Of a DNA stretch of 64,000 nt, positions 1 to 9,694 are shown in pieces. The DNA lies in assembly GCF_003610735.1 (NCBI RefSeq), contig NZ_RAQM01000013.1, positions 36,376 to 100,375 on the forward strand, in the 5' to 3' direction. Origin of the DNA: Tenacibaculum lutimaris. GTDB lineage: Bacteria; Bacteroidota; Bacteroidia; Flavobacteriales; Flavobacteriaceae. How positions within the stretch are numbered: position 1 is the stretch's first letter; the number at the start of each line of letters is the position of its first letter. The notes under the pieces were generated by a model. It did not search any database. It had not been told where the DNA came from and saw only the letters and a list, made by a program, of their open reading frames with translations. A program made the position numbers and the translations under genes.

Positions 1-395
1 CAAAAGCAAAAACTATTAAAATTATTTTTTTCATTTTGTAATTATTTTTTCTAACATAAACAAAAATACTGTATTCTCACTAAAACACTACAATTCCTTA
101 ACAAATCATTAAATGAATAGTCAAAAATTGTTAATATTCTGCTAATAATTTGACATAACAAATAAAAACTACTATATTTATCTTTATAGATTATGTCTAT
201 AATTGATATAAAAAGATTTTTGGGCTCTATAAGAAAAATTTATAAACCTATAAAGTAAATTGATAAGTTTACCTATAGTAAACATAAAGTTTCTTCTAAA
301 TTTGTCGCCCCAGTTATTTTAGGGGTTATTTTTTTAACCAAATCAATTACCAGACAAACCTAAAAGAAAATTTTAAATTAAAATTGGTAGATTTT
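1..395. other. A/T-rich stretch without a recognised gene
   Basis: Very A/T-rich sequence with stops in all frames and no protein-like reading frame beyond about 20 codons. A TAnnTTTG-type box (TAAATTTG, 297-304) lies about 90 bases before the first gene and could be its -7 element, but no -33 partner is clear. A short C4/G4 stem followed by a T-run (308-332) might be a weak terminator for something left of the window. Confidence 0.5.
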
Positions 396-626
396 ATGAA
401 ATCAGAATTAATCAATAAGGCAGAAGAGTTTGAAAACAGAAAATTCAAATTTGTGACTACTAGCGATAGAATTTTAGCTGCTAGAGAAGCAAAAGCTCTA
501 ATTTTAGAGATTAACGAGGTATACAAAAAAACAAAAGACACTACGTTAATGGACATCATGAAACGTTTAACAGCTGTAAAACAACGAATTGAAAAACGTT
601 TAAAAGGTAAACCTTTAACTGCCTAA
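396..626 (+). CDS. Small conserved-looking helical protein of unknown function (76 aa)
   Basis: I do not recognise this gene. The reading frame encodes a 76-residue, lysine- and glutamate-rich protein that looks entirely helical, with no signal peptide, membrane segment or cysteine. The frame could be extended to a TTG at 384, but the ATG at 396 gives the more natural start (MKSELINKAEEF). Codon use looks like that of neighbouring genes, and a clear terminator follows about 90 bases downstream, so it is probably a real monocistronic gene. The short charged helices would fit a nucleic-acid- or protein-binding role, but nothing in the sequence shows one. Confidence 0.6.
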   Translation: MKSELINKAEEFENRKFKFVTTSDRILAAREAKALILEINEVYKKTKDTTLMDIMKRLTAVKQRIEKRLKGKPLTA

Positions 627-717
627 ACAATAAACAGTGTTTTAACGCGTTAACAATATATACATAAGAATTGTAGTTATATTAACTACTACTCTCATTA
701 TAATATTTATTCTTGAT

Positions 718-752
718 AAAGTTCTAAGTAAATTTACTTAGAACTTTTTCTT
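718..752 (+). terminator. Rho-independent terminator after the 76-aa gene
   Basis: A perfect inverted repeat (AAAGTTCTAAGTAAA paired with TTTACTTAGAACTTT) runs into a T-rich tract. It separates the small gene from tRNA-Pro. Confidence 0.75.
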
Positions 753-758
753 TTTAAA

Positions 759-766
759 TATATTTG
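759..766 (+). promoter_or_regulatory. -7 box before tRNA-Pro
   Basis: TATATTTG matches the Bacteroidota -7 consensus TAnnTTTG and ends 7 bases before the tRNA, about where a tRNA promoter should lie. No convincing -33 TTG is visible. Confidence 0.5.
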
Positions 767-773
767 TACTCAT

Positions 774-848
774 CGGGATGTAGCTTAGTCCGGTTAAAGT
801 GCTGGTCTGGGGGACCAGAGATCGGTGGTTCGAATCCACTCATCCCGA
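774..848 (+). tRNA. tRNA-Pro (anticodon GGG)
   Basis: The acceptor arms CGGGATG and CATCCCG pair apart from a wobble position and enclose a normal cloverleaf. The anticodon stem CTGGT/ACCAG holds the loop CTGGGGG, giving anticodon GGG, which reads proline CCC. The T-arm has the expected TTCGAAT. CCA is not encoded. Confidence 0.93.
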
Positions 849-950
849 CTTCTTATTTTTTTCTTCACTTTTTTTTACCCCAAAACAAACTAACTTTCAA
901 ACACTTAAAAAAAACATCAAAAAAAAGTCACCTAAAAAATAAAAAAAGTT

Positions 951-980
951 TTTGCAGTATCAAAAAACGTTATATATTTG
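951..980 (+). promoter_or_regulatory. Bacteroidota-type promoter for tRNA-Thr
   Basis: A TTTG at 951-954 and TATATTTG at 973-980 are separated by 18 bases and lie 19 bases before the tRNA. This is the -33/-7 pattern of the primary sigma factor in Bacteroidota. Confidence 0.7.
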
Positions 981-999
981 CCACGCTTTAAAGGAAAAC

Positions 1000-1073
1000 G
1001 CCGATGTAGCTCAGCTGGCTAGAGCAGCTGATTTGTAATCAGCAGGTCGTGGGTTCGAGTCCCTCCATCGGCT
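1000..1073 (+). tRNA. tRNA-Thr (anticodon TGT)
   Basis: The acceptor stem GCCGATG/CATCGGC and the anticodon stem GCTGA/TCAGC with loop TTTGTAA give anticodon TGT, reading threonine ACA. D- and T-arms are regular (TTCGAGT in the T-loop). CCA is not encoded. Confidence 0.95.
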
Positions 1074-1081
1074 CAAAAGTC

Positions 1082-1112
1082 AAAAGCGCTAACAAAAGTT
1101 AGCGCTTTTTTT
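1082..1112 (+). terminator. Terminator after tRNA-Thr
   Basis: The stem AAAAGCGCTAAC/GTTAGCGCTTTT has a 4-base loop and a run of seven or more T, immediately downstream of the tRNA. Confidence 0.85.
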
Positions 1113-1162
1113 ATGCGCTTATTTTACTAAATTTGTCATAACTCTATTTTTACAAAGATTTA

Positions 1163-1777
1163 ATGAAAAACATATTTGTTATTGGTATTGCAGGAGGAAC
1201 AGGAAGTGGAAAAACTACTGTAGTAAATCAAATTATTAATGAGCTCCCTGCTGATGAAGTATGTGTTATCTCTCAAGACTCTTACTACAAGCAAACTGAT
1301 AGCCTTACTTACGAAGAACGTACCAAAATAAACTTCGATCATCCAAGAGCCATTGATTTCGAACTAATGGTTCAACACTTAACTGAGTTAAAAAATGGAG
1401 AGATTATTGAACAACCAGTATATTCGTTTGTAGCACATAACAGAACTAAAGACACCATAAAAACACATCCTAGAAAGGTTATTATTATTGAAGGAATTTT
1501 AATCTTTAATAGCGAAGATCTTCGTAACTTGTGTGACATTAAAGTTTTTGTACATGCTGATGCAGACGAACGTTTAATTAGGCGAGTTAGAAGAGATATT
1601 AAAGAGCGTGGTAGAGATGTTAATGAAGTTTTAAACCGTTACCAAACTACCTTAAAACCAATGCATCAACAATTTATTGAACCCACAAAAAATTACGCTG
1701 ATATTATTATACCAAATGATCGATATAATACTGTAGCTATTGATATTGTAAGAACCGTAATTAACGATCGCTTATAA
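1163..1777 (+). CDS. udk: Uridine kinase
   Basis: This cytoplasmic salvage enzyme phosphorylates uridine and cytidine to UMP and CMP using ATP or GTP. The 204-residue protein has the family's length. It opens with a P-loop (GGTGSGKT, residues 11-18), followed by the SQDSYY and NFDHP motifs typical of uridine kinase, which position the nucleoside, and by the lid arginines in the RRVRRDIKERG segment. A TAAATTTG box at 1128-1135 may be its promoter element. The stop is followed after one base by the DivIC-like gene, so the two and the mutase genes beyond are probably one transcript. Confidence 0.95.
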   Translation: MKNIFVIGIAGGTGSGKTTVVNQIINELPADEVCVISQDSYYKQTDSLTYEERTKINFDHPRAIDFELMVQHLTELKNGEIIEQPVYSFVAHNRTKDTIKTHPRKVIIIEGILIFNSEDLRNLCDIKVFVHADADERLIRRVRRDIKERGRDVNEVLNRYQTTLKPMHQQFIEPTKNYADIIIPNDRYNTVAIDIVRTVINDRL

Positions 1778-1778
1778 C

Positions 1779-2102
1779 ATGAATTTCAAATCAATTAAAA
1801 ACAAACCATCCTTTAAAATCGCCACTAATATTTACGTAATTATACTTACTGTATTTGTAGTTTGGATGCTTTTTTTTGACGAAAATTCGTACCTTACACA
1901 TAGAGAGTTTAATTCCGAAATTAAGGAACTGAAAAGCTGGATTGAGTATCATGAAAAGAAAATCAAAAAAGACAAGCAAACGATACAACAACTTCAAGAC
2001 TCTCTTCAACTAGAACGCTACGCTAGAGAAAAATATTTAATGAAGAAAGATGATGAAGATATTTATATTATTGAATTTGACACCATAAAAAGTAATGAGT
2101 GA
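1779..2102 (+). CDS. DivIC/FtsB-like septum formation initiator
   Basis: A 107-residue bitopic membrane protein. One transmembrane helix (about residues 14-34) is followed by a charged coiled coil (about 40-80), with the ERYAREKYLMKKDDEDIY segment characteristic of the FtsB/DivIC family. In other bacteria such proteins join FtsL and FtsQ in the divisome. The gene starts one base after udk, and its 3' end overlaps the mutase small-subunit gene by 8 bases, so translation is probably coupled. The metabolic neighbours say nothing about division; the call rests on architecture and the conserved post-coil motif. Confidence 0.85.
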   Translation: MNFKSIKNKPSFKIATNIYVIILTVFVVWMLFFDENSYLTHREFNSEIKELKSWIEYHEKKIKKDKQTIQQLQDSLQLERYAREKYLMKKDDEDIYIIEFDTIKSNE

Positions 2103-3441
2103 TTATTTATTTGAAGATTTTAACGGAGTTAACCCCGCTGAATGGAAACAACAAATACAAGTAGACCTTAAAGGAGCCGATTATAACGAAACCTTATTAT
2201 GGAAAACAGAAGAAGGAATTACTGTAAAACCTTTTTATACTAAAGAAGACAGAACAAACACAAAGGTCAATATCCCTAAAGAAGGTTTCAATATTTGTCA
2301 GTCAATTTTTATTAACGACGAAGAAAAGGCAAATACGTTTGCTATTGATTCACTTCAAAGAGGTGCTTCGTCAATCCAATTTTTAGCTAAAAAAGAGTTT
2401 GATTACAAAATATTATTAAAAGGAATTGACACAGAAAATATCACAATCTATTTTTCATTAGATTTCTTATCCTCAGACTTTATTAAAGATGTATCCTCTT
2501 TTATAAACTCTGAAAAATGTTACTTTAATACAGATATTATTGGTCATTTAGCAAGTTCAGGAAACTGGTATTCAAACCTTAAAAGTGACCACGATCAACT
2601 TGAAGAAATAGTAAACAATTCACAAAATGCTATTTGCGTTAATACTTCAATTTATCAAAATGCTGGAGCAACAATTACACAGCAACTAGCTTATGCTTTA
2701 GCACATGCTAACGAATACTTAAATCACTTCGGAAGCTCAGTTGCAAACAACATTCATTTCAATTTTGCTGTAGGTAGCAATTACTTTTTTGAAATTGCCA
2801 AACTAAGAGCTTTTAGAATTTTATGGGATTCTTTATTAAGCGAATACAACACCAAAGCTACTGCTCATATTTTTGCTCAACCAAGTTTACGAAACAAAAC
2901 CATATACGACTATAATGTAAACATGCTTCGTACAACTTCTGAATGTATGAGCGCTATTTTAGGAGGAGCAAATACAGTTAGTAATAATTCATACGATAAA
3001 ATATTCCATCAACCGAATGAATTTGGTGAGCGCATTTCAAGAAATCAGTTGTTAATTTTACAACAAGAAAGCCAGCTTGCTGAAGCACAAAACATTGCAG
3101 ATGGAACATATTATATTGAAACCATCACTCAACAACTCGCACAAAAAGCACTTGAAGTTTTCAAACAAATAGAACAAGGTGGTGGCTTTTTAAAACAACT
3201 GAAAGAAGGCGTTATTCAACGAAAAATAAAAGAATCCGCTAAAAAAGAACAAGACTTATTTGATTCTGGAAAACTAGTATTACTAGGCACCAACAAAATC
3301 CAGAATGAAAATGATAAAATGAAACAAGACCTAGAAGTTTCTCCCTTCTTAGAGGTACGTAACGAAAAAACCTTGATTCAACCAATTATTCAAAAACGAT
3401 TAGCTGAAAAGCTTGAACAAGAACGTTTAAAAAATGAGTAG
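2095..3441 (+). CDS. mutA: Methylmalonyl-CoA mutase, small (beta) subunit
   Basis: Non-catalytic subunit of the heterodimeric B12-dependent mutase that interconverts succinyl-CoA and methylmalonyl-CoA. The 448-residue protein has the mutase TIM-barrel signature ([14 protein letters not shown] near the N-terminus, [13 protein letters not shown], and a GGANTVSN loop) but stops before any cobalamin-binding Rossmann domain, as expected for this subunit in Bacteroidota. It overlaps the upstream DivIC-like gene by 8 bases, and its 3' end overlaps the large-subunit gene by 8 bases, so the two mutase chains are made together. Confidence 0.93.
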   Translation: MSDYLFEDFNGVNPAEWKQQIQVDLKGADYNETLLWKTEEGITVKPFYTKEDRTNTKVNIPKEGFNICQSIFINDEEKANTFAIDSLQRGASSIQFLAKKEFDYKILLKGIDTENITIYFSLDFLSSDFIKDVSSFINSEKCYFNTDIIGHLASSGNWYSNLKSDHDQLEEIVNNSQNAICVNTSIYQNAGATITQQLAYALAHANEYLNHFGSSVANNIHFNFAVGSNYFFEIAKLRAFRILWDSLLSEYNTKATAHIFAQPSLRNKTIYDYNVNMLRTTSECMSAILGGANTVSNNSYDKIFHQPNEFGERISRNQLLILQQESQLAEAQNIADGTYYIETITQQLAQKALEVFKQIEQGGGFLKQLKEGVIQRKIKESAKKEQDLFDSGKLVLLGTNKIQNENDKMKQDLEVSPFLEVRNEKTLIQPIIQKRLAEKLEQERLKNE

Positions 3442-5497
3442 AAAAGATATATCAAACATACAATTACCTAAAAAACAAGCAGCAGTAAACAACTCTTTCA
3501 AACATGAAGATTTTGTTGCTGGTATTGCTCCAAACTTACGCGGCCCCTACTCTACCATGTATGTTCGTAGACCTTGGACAATTCGTCAATATGCAGGTTT
3601 TTCTACAGCAGAAGAAAGTAATGCTTTTTACCGTAGAAATTTAGCTGCGGGGCAAAAAGGATTATCAGTTGCTTTTGATTTAGCTACACACCGAGGGTAC
3701 GACTCAGACCATGAACGTGTACAAGGTGATGTTGGAAAAGCTGGGGTTGCTATTGATTCTGTTGAAGACATGAAGGTCTTGTTCGATCAAATTCCACTAG
3801 ATAAAATGTCGGTTTCCATGACCATGAACGGAGCCGTTTTACCAATTTTGGCATTTTATATTGTAGCAGCCGAAGAACAAGGTGTAGCTCCTGAATTATT
3901 ATCAGGAACTATTCAAAATGATATATTAAAAGAGTTTATGGTGCGTAACACTTACATTTACCCACCTACTCCATCAATGAAAATTATTGCTGATATTTTT
4001 AGATATACTTCTGAAAATATGCCTAGGTTTAATTCAATTTCTATTTCTGGGTACCACATGCAAGAAGCTGGTGCTACAGCAGAAATTGAATTAGCATACA
4101 CTTTAGCTGACGGATTAGAATACATAAAAAAAGGATTGGAAGCAGGAATGGATATCGACACCTTTGCTCCTCGCCTATCTTTTTTCTGGGCTATCGGAAT
4201 GAATCATTTTATGGAAATTGCCAAAATGCGTGCAGGTAGAATGTTATGGGCTAAATTAGTAAAGCAATTCAACCCTAAAAACCCAAAATCGCTAGCATTA
4301 AGAACTCACTGCCAAACTAGTGGATGGAGTTTAACTGAGCAAGATCCTTTTAACAATGTAGCCCGCACCGCAATTGAAGCTATGGCTGCTGCCTTTGGCG
4401 GTACACAAAGTTTACATACCAATGCTTTAGATGAAGCAATTGCCTTACCTACCGATTTTTCAGCACGTATTGCTCGTAACACACAAATATATTTACAACA
4501 AGAAACCCATATTACAAAAACGGTTGATCCTTGGGCGGGTAGTTATCATGTAGAAAAACTTACCGAAGAAATTGCAAACAAAGCTTGGGAGCTAATTCAA
4601 GAAGTTGAAGAATTAGGAGGAATGACCAAAGCTATTGAAAAAGGGATTCCTAAAATGCGTATCGAAGAAGCTGCTGCGATAAAACAAGCCAAAATTGACA
4701 GTAGTCAAGATATAATTGTTGGTGTTAATAAATATCAGCTAGAACAAGAAGACCCTTTACATATTTTAGAAGTTGATAACGAAGCCGTTCGTCAATCTCA
4801 AATTGATAGACTAAACGATTTAAAATCAAAAAGAAATCAAGCTGAAGTTGATAAAACATTGAGCGATTTAACTGAATCTGCTAAAACAGGTAAAGGAAAT
4901 TTATTAGATTTAGCAGTAAAAGCTGCAAGAAACAGAGCCACATTAGGTGAAATTTCTGACGCCCTTGAAACTATTTTCGGACGTCATAAAGCAGTGCATA
5001 AAACCATATCTGGCGTGTATAGTAAAGAAATAAAAGATGACGAGTTATTTAAAAAGGCTACTGAACTAGCTGATAAATTTGCTGAGTTAGAAGGACGTCG
5101 TCCACGTATTATGATTGCTAAATTAGGACAAGATGGCCACGATCGTGGTGCTAAAGTAGTAGCTACAGGATATGCTGACTTAGGTTTTGATGTAGATATA
5201 GGCCCTTTATTCCAAACTCCGCAAGAAGCTACCAAACAGGCTATAGAAAATGATGTACATATTTTAGGTATCTCATCATTAGCTGCAGGACACAAAACCT
5301 TAGTTCCTCAAGTTATTGCTGAACTTAAAAAATATGGCCGTGAAGATATTATGGTTATTGTTGGTGGTGTAATTCCTGCACAAGACTACCAATTCTTGTT
5401 TGATGCTGGTGCTGTAGGTGTTTTTGGCCCTGGAACTAAAATTGCACAAGCTGCTATTGACATGTTAACTATTTTGATTGATAGTACTGAAGATTAA
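3434..5497 (+). CDS. mutB: Methylmalonyl-CoA mutase, large (alpha) subunit
   Basis: Catalytic, adenosylcobalamin-dependent subunit. The 687-residue protein has the barrel domain ([55 protein letters not shown]) and a C-terminal B12 domain whose DGHDRG motif (residues 567-572) supplies the lower-ligand histidine H569, followed by GGV and GPGT loops that hold the cofactor tail. It begins inside the end of the small-subunit gene. The pathway links odd-chain fatty-acid and branched amino-acid breakdown to the TCA cycle. No cobalamin riboswitch is visible upstream, and the gene sits deep in an operon. Confidence 0.96.
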   Translation: MSRKDISNIQLPKKQAAVNNSFKHEDFVAGIAPNLRGPYSTMYVRRPWTIRQYAGFSTAEESNAFYRRNLAAGQKGLSVAFDLATHRGYDSDHERVQGDVGKAGVAIDSVEDMKVLFDQIPLDKMSVSMTMNGAVLPILAFYIVAAEEQGVAPELLSGTIQNDILKEFMVRNTYIYPPTPSMKIIADIFRYTSENMPRFNSISISGYHMQEAGATAEIELAYTLADGLEYIKKGLEAGMDIDTFAPRLSFFWAIGMNHFMEIAKMRAGRMLWAKLVKQFNPKNPKSLALRTHCQTSGWSLTEQDPFNNVARTAIEAMAAAFGGTQSLHTNALDEAIALPTDFSARIARNTQIYLQQETHITKTVDPWAGSYHVEKLTEEIANKAWELIQEVEELGGMTKAIEKGIPKMRIEEAAAIKQAKIDSSQDIIVGVNKYQLEQEDPLHILEVDNEAVRQSQIDRLNDLKSKRNQAEVDKTLSDLTESAKTGKGNLLDLAVKAARNRATLGEISDALETIFGRHKAVHKTISGVYSKEIKDDELFKKATELADKFAELEGRRPRIMIAKLGQDGHDRGAKVVATGYADLGFDVDIGPLFQTPQEATKQAIENDVHILGISSLAAGHKTLVPQVIAELKKYGREDIMVIVGGVIPAQDYQFLFDAGAVGVFGPGTKIAQAAIDMLTILIDSTED

Positions 5498-5502
5498 CGG
5501 TT

Positions 5503-6381
5503 ATGAAAATAAAATTCATTGATAGAAAAACAGGTAAAATAATTACCGAAACCCCTCCTGGTGAAGGGTACTTAAAATTGCTATACAACAATCCGTTTGG
5601 TAAAATGGCTTTATTGCTATTGGTTAAACGTAAATTTTTATCATCATGGTACGGTAAGCTCATGAACAAACCTAACTCTATTAACAAAATAAACAGTTTT
5701 GTTAGAGAGCTTCAAATTGACATGAACGAAGCTGAAAGACCTTCAGAAGATTATATTTCTTTTAATGATTTTTTCTATCGAAAATTAAAACCTGACGCTC
5801 GTCCTATTGAAGAAGGTTTTGTTTCTCCTGGTGATGGAAAAATGTTAGCATTTAAAAATATTTCAGATATTCAAAACTTCTTTGTTAAAGGACGAAAATT
5901 CACCTTAGAAGAATTTTTAGGCAACAAAGAACTAGCCACAAAGCATAAAGACGATTCTTTAATTATACTTCGATTGGCACCTAACGATTATCATCGTTAC
6001 CACTTCCCTTACGATGGAATTCCTTCTGAAGTAACAAAAATTAAAGGACGTTATTTTTCAGTATCACCTTATGCTTTAGCTTCAAACTTTACCAAAGTAT
6101 TTTGTGAAAACAAAAGAGAATTCTGCACTTTAAAAACACAGAATAAAGGAGATATTATCATTGCTCCAGTAGGCGCTACGATGGTTGGAAGTATTATTGA
6201 AACTTACACCCCAAATACAAAGGTTAAAAAAGGCGATGAGATGGGATATTTTGCTTTTGGAGGGTCTACTATTGTGTTATTAGTTGATAGCTCAAAAATC
6301 ACTATTGACGAAGATATTTTAGCTAACACTAAAAACAAAATGGAAACCTTTGTTAAAATGGGAGAACAAATAGGAAAATAA
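5503..6381 (+). CDS. psd: Phosphatidylserine decarboxylase proenzyme
   Basis: Membrane-associated pyruvoyl enzyme that makes phosphatidylethanolamine. The 292-residue proenzyme carries the self-cleavage site GGST (residues 253-256), where cleavage before S255 creates the pyruvoyl group. It also has the PGDG motif (D111) and the NDYHRYH histidines (164, 167), the expected Asp/His set for autoprocessing. The gene starts 5 bases after mutB, so it probably shares that transcript. Length and motif order suit the longer bacterial and eukaryote-like PSD group rather than the short, ~220-residue form. Confidence 0.93.
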   Translation: MKIKFIDRKTGKIITETPPGEGYLKLLYNNPFGKMALLLLVKRKFLSSWYGKLMNKPNSINKINSFVRELQIDMNEAERPSEDYISFNDFFYRKLKPDARPIEEGFVSPGDGKMLAFKNISDIQNFFVKGRKFTLEEFLGNKELATKHKDDSLIILRLAPNDYHRYHFPYDGIPSEVTKIKGRYFSVSPYALASNFTKVFCENKREFCTLKTQNKGDIIIAPVGATMVGSIIETYTPNTKVKKGDEMGYFAFGGSTIVLLVDSSKITIDEDILANTKNKMETFVKMGEQIGK

Positions 6382-6450
6382 CCTACATAACTTTAACATT
6401 TTACATTTTAAAAATGATTAATTTCTTAGGGTGATTAGAGCTTTAATCCG

Positions 6451-6458
6451 TAAATTTG
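6451..6458 (+). promoter_or_regulatory. -7 box before the ResB-CcsA gene
   Basis: TAAATTTG matches TAnnTTTG and lies 28 bases before the start codon, in the only gap (6382-6486) of this gene run. The -33 element is not clear. Confidence 0.45.
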
Positions 6459-6486
6459 CGTCGTTTTATACTTAGCAGATTTACTG

Positions 6487-9400
6487 ATGAAAAAAATCTT
6501 AGACACCCTCTACTCTACCCGTTTAATGGCCATATTATTTTTTGCTTTTGCCATTGCCATGGGAGTTGCCACTTTTATTGAAAATGACTACGGAACACAA
6601 ACCTCAAAAGCATTAGTGTATAACACTTGGTGGTTTGAGTTAATCATGGTATTTTTTGTAATCAACTTTTTTGGAAACATTTTCAGGTACCGATTATATA
6701 AAAAAGAAAAGTGGGCTGTATTATTATTTCATGTGTCTTTCCTTTTAATTTTAATTGGAGCAGGTATTACAAGATACATCAGTTATGAAGGTTTAATGGT
6801 TATTGATGAAGGAGAAACCACTAATCAATTCTATTCAGAACACACTTATTTAAATGTGATTATTGATAATAGCGAGTTTCAAAAAACTACCGCTAATAAA
6901 TTACTACTCTCTGCATGGGGCAAAAACTCAGCTACTTTTACAGAAAACTTCAAACCTCAAAAAGATGGAAAAAATCATGAAGTTACTTTTAATTTAGTTG
7001 ATTATATTCCTTGGTCTGAGACTAAAATGATACCCGATGAAAACGGAACAGAACACTTGTTTTTTGTTGAGAGCTCTGATGGAACTAGACATGAACACTA
7101 TGTTAAAAAGGGTACTATAGAAAACATTCATAATATTTTAGTTGGTTTTGAAGCTGAAGATAGAAACGCTGCCTCAATTAACTTCTTCTATGAAGATGGT
7201 AGTTTAAAAATGACTTCAAAAAATGATGGTGATTGGCTTAGAATGGCTGATCAAAAAAAGGGATTAATAGTTAAAGATAGCACACAACACTTCCAGTTTT
7301 TAACACTTCATAACATAAATGGATTACAATTCGTTGTTCCAAAATCACCTGAAAAAGGAGAAATTAAAACGGTAAGAGGTAAAAAAGACGATCAAAAGTA
7401 CGACACCGTTATTTTTGATATTACTACTAATGGAGAAACTGAACGTGTAGAGTTTTATGGAGGTAAATTTAACGTGGCTAATCAGCAAGAATTTAGCGTT
7501 GGTGGTTTAAACTTCAGAGCTTGGTATGGTTCTAAATTATTACAAACTCCTTTTAGTATAAAATTAAATGACTTTCAGTTAGAAAAGTACCCTGGTTCAG
7601 AAAGTGCTGCTGCCTATGCTAGTGAAGTTACAGTAATTTCTCCTGAAGAAACTTTTGATTATAGAATTTACATGAACCATATTTTAGATTATAAAGGGTA
7701 TAAATTCTTCCAATCTAGCTATAAAATCGAAGGTGAACACGAACAAACACATCTATCAGTAAACCACGATTTTTGGGGAACTTGGATTACTTATATCGGT
7801 TACTTTTTATTATTCTTTGGTATGACTGCTATATTATTTGTAAAAGGAACTCGTTTTTATGACTTAAAACAATCACTAGTTAAAATCCGTAATAAAAAAG
7901 CCAAATTATCAGTAATCGCTTTATTTATTTCTTTAGCTGGTTTTAGTCAACACAAACAACATGAACCTAAACAAATTACTGAAGCTCAAATTGATTCTAT
8001 TTTAATCGCAAACAAAGTAAACAACAAACACGCTGATTTATTCAGTTCTTTAGTTATTCAAGATGCTGGAGGACGTATGAAGCCTGCTCATACTTTTGCT
8101 TCGGAATTAGTTAGAAAAGTAGCACATGTCGATAAATTTAAAGACATGGATCCTAGCCAAATTTTACTATCTATTACAGAAAACCCAATGCTTTGGTTAA
8201 ATGTTCCTTTTGTGTATCTAGAAAAAGGAAACACACAAATTAGAGAAATTTTAGGTCTTCCAGAAGACACAGAATATGCTCGTTTTATTGATTTTTACAA
8301 TCCTGACGGTTCTTCTAAAATTAGTAAGCTTGTTGTTGAAGCTGAAAAGAAAAGAATTCAAAATAAATTTGAACAAGACGCTATTAAAATTGAAAGAAGA
8401 GTTTGGTTATTATCGCAAGCCTTAGGAGGCGGTATTTTACGTATTTACCCAATCCCTAACGACGAAAACAACAAATGGGTTTCGCAACCAGAAACACTAC
8501 AAGCTAATTTTAAAGGAACAGACTCTGTTTTTGTGCGTCAGTCATTACCTGTATACTTACAGTTGTTACAAGCTTCAAAAAAATCGGGAGATTATACTGA
8601 AACCAACAAGGTTTTAGAGGGAATTAAGAAATTCCAACAAAAATTTGGTTCAGAAGTAATTCCTTCTAAAGACAAAATCAATTTAGAAATAGCTTACAAC
8701 AAACTAAATATTTTTGTAAAGCTTTCTAAATATTACGGATATGCAAGTTTACTTTTAATTGTATTTGTTTTCTTTCAAATTTTCAACAACAAACCATGGA
8801 TTAGTAGTGTTGTGAAAGCATTGATAGGTGTTGTAATTTTCTTATTTATTTTTCATCTATTAGGATTAACAGCTAGATGGTACATTAGTGGTAATGCTCC
8901 ATGGAGTAATGCTTATGAGTCTATTATTTTTGTTGGATTAGCAACTATGTTGTTTGGATTAATCTTAGGAAAAAAATCTTCATTAACAATTGCAGCATCA
9001 ACATTTTTAGTCTCAATAATTTTAGCTTTTGCTCACCAAAACTGGTTAGATCCTGAAATTGCCAACTTACAACCAGTATTAAACTCTTGGTGGTTATATG
9101 TACACGTTTCTATAATTGTTGCCGCTTACGGACCTTTCTTTTTGGGAATGATTCTTGGAATATTTGCTTTATTCTTAATCATTTTCACAAACAAAAAGAA
9201 TAAAAAGAAAATGGATTTACACATTAAAGAGTTAACAATTATCAATGAAATGGCGTTGACTGTTGGATTGGTAATGTTTACTATAGGTAACTTTTTAGGA
9301 GGAATGTGGGCAAATGAAAGTTGGGGACGTTATTGGGGCTGGGACCCTAAGGAGACTTGGGCTTTAGTTTCTATAATGATATATTCTTTTGTATTGCACA

Positions 9401-9633
9401 TGCGATTAATACCTGGTTTACGAGGAAGATATACATTTAACTTAGCTTCTATCATTGCTATTGCTTCTATTATGATGACTTATTTTGGGGTAAACTTCTA
9501 CTTATCAGGACTGCATTCATACGCTAGTGGAGATAAAGTAATTACTCCAACATCTGTATATTATTCTGTAGCATTTGTAGCCATTTTAGGAATTGCCGCT
9601 TGGATAAAAAACAAAAAGTATTACAAGAAATAA
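6487..9633 (+). CDS. ccsBA: Fused cytochrome c biogenesis protein (ResB/CcsB + CcsA/ResC)
   Basis: System II cytochrome c maturation factor, which exports haem and ligates it to apocytochromes at the outer face of the inner membrane. The 1048-residue chain begins with a ResB-like part (membrane segments near residues 12-32, 45-65, 75-95, a large periplasmic domain, and a segment near 430-450). It ends with a CcsA-type multi-helix part holding the tryptophan-rich haem-handling motif WGRYWGWDP (about 946-954) and flanking conserved histidines. Between them, about residues 472-720, lies a second periplasmic stretch preceded by a signal-peptide-like helix ending AGFSQ. The single-chain ResB-CcsA form is usual in Bacteroidota. 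Confidence 0.92.
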   Translation: MKKILDTLYSTRLMAILFFAFAIAMGVATFIENDYGTQTSKALVYNTWWFELIMVFFVINFFGNIFRYRLYKKEKWAVLLFHVSFLLILIGAGITRYISYEGLMVIDEGETTNQFYSEHTYLNVIIDNSEFQKTTANKLLLSAWGKNSATFTENFKPQKDGKNHEVTFNLVDYIPWSETKMIPDENGTEHLFFVESSDGTRHEHYVKKGTIENIHNILVGFEAEDRNAASINFFYEDGSLKMTSKNDGDWLRMADQKKGLIVKDSTQHFQFLTLHNINGLQFVVPKSPEKGEIKTVRGKKDDQKYDTVIFDITTNGETERVEFYGGKFNVANQQEFSVGGLNFRAWYGSKLLQTPFSIKLNDFQLEKYPGSESAAAYASEVTVISPEETFDYRIYMNHILDYKGYKFFQSSYKIEGEHEQTHLSVNHDFWGTWITYIGYFLLFFGMTAILFVKGTRFYDLKQSLVKIRNKKAKLSVIALFISLAGFSQHKQHEPKQITEAQIDSILIANKVNNKHADLFSSLVIQDAGGRMKPAHTFASELVRKVAHVDKFKDMDPSQILLSITENPMLWLNVPFVYLEKGNTQIREILGLPEDTEYARFIDFYNPDGSSKISKLVVEAEKKRIQNKFEQDAIKIERRVWLLSQALGGGILRIYPIPNDENNKWVSQPETLQANFKGTDSVFVRQSLPVYLQLLQASKKSGDYTETNKVLEGIKKFQQKFGSEVIPSKDKINLEIAYNKLNIFVKLSKYYGYASLLLIVFVFFQIFNNKPWISSVVKALIGVVIFLFIFHLLGLTARWYISGNAPWSNAYESIIFVGLATMLFGLILGKKSSLTIAASTFLVSIILAFAHQNWLDPEIANLQPVLNSWWLYVHVSIIVAAYGPFFLGMILGIFALFLIIFTNKKNKKKMDLHIKELTIINEMALTVGLVMFTIGNFLGGMWANESWGRYWGWDPKETWALVSIMIYSFVLHMRLIPGLRGRYTFNLASIIAIASIMMTYFGVNFYLSGLHSYASGDKVITPTSVYYSVAFVAILGIAAWIKNKKYYKK

Positions 9634-9634
9634 G

Positions 9635-9668
9635 TTGACAGTTTTTCTGTTAAAAAAATGTATTTTTG
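9635..9668 (+). promoter_or_regulatory. Promoter for the 171-aa membrane protein
   Basis: TTG at 9635-9637 and TATTTTTG at 9661-9668 form a -33/-7 pair (23-base spacer, somewhat long), ending 26 bases before the ATG at 9695. It argues against the longer reading frame from 9635, which would start inside the promoter. Confidence 0.55.
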
Positions 9669-9694
9669 CAAACCGACAAAAAGAAAAAACAATT

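Noticed and set aside
764..991. Open reading frame across tRNA-Pro
   Set aside because: It covers the tRNA and its low-complexity 3' flank; the translated sequence is tRNA-derived and not protein-like.
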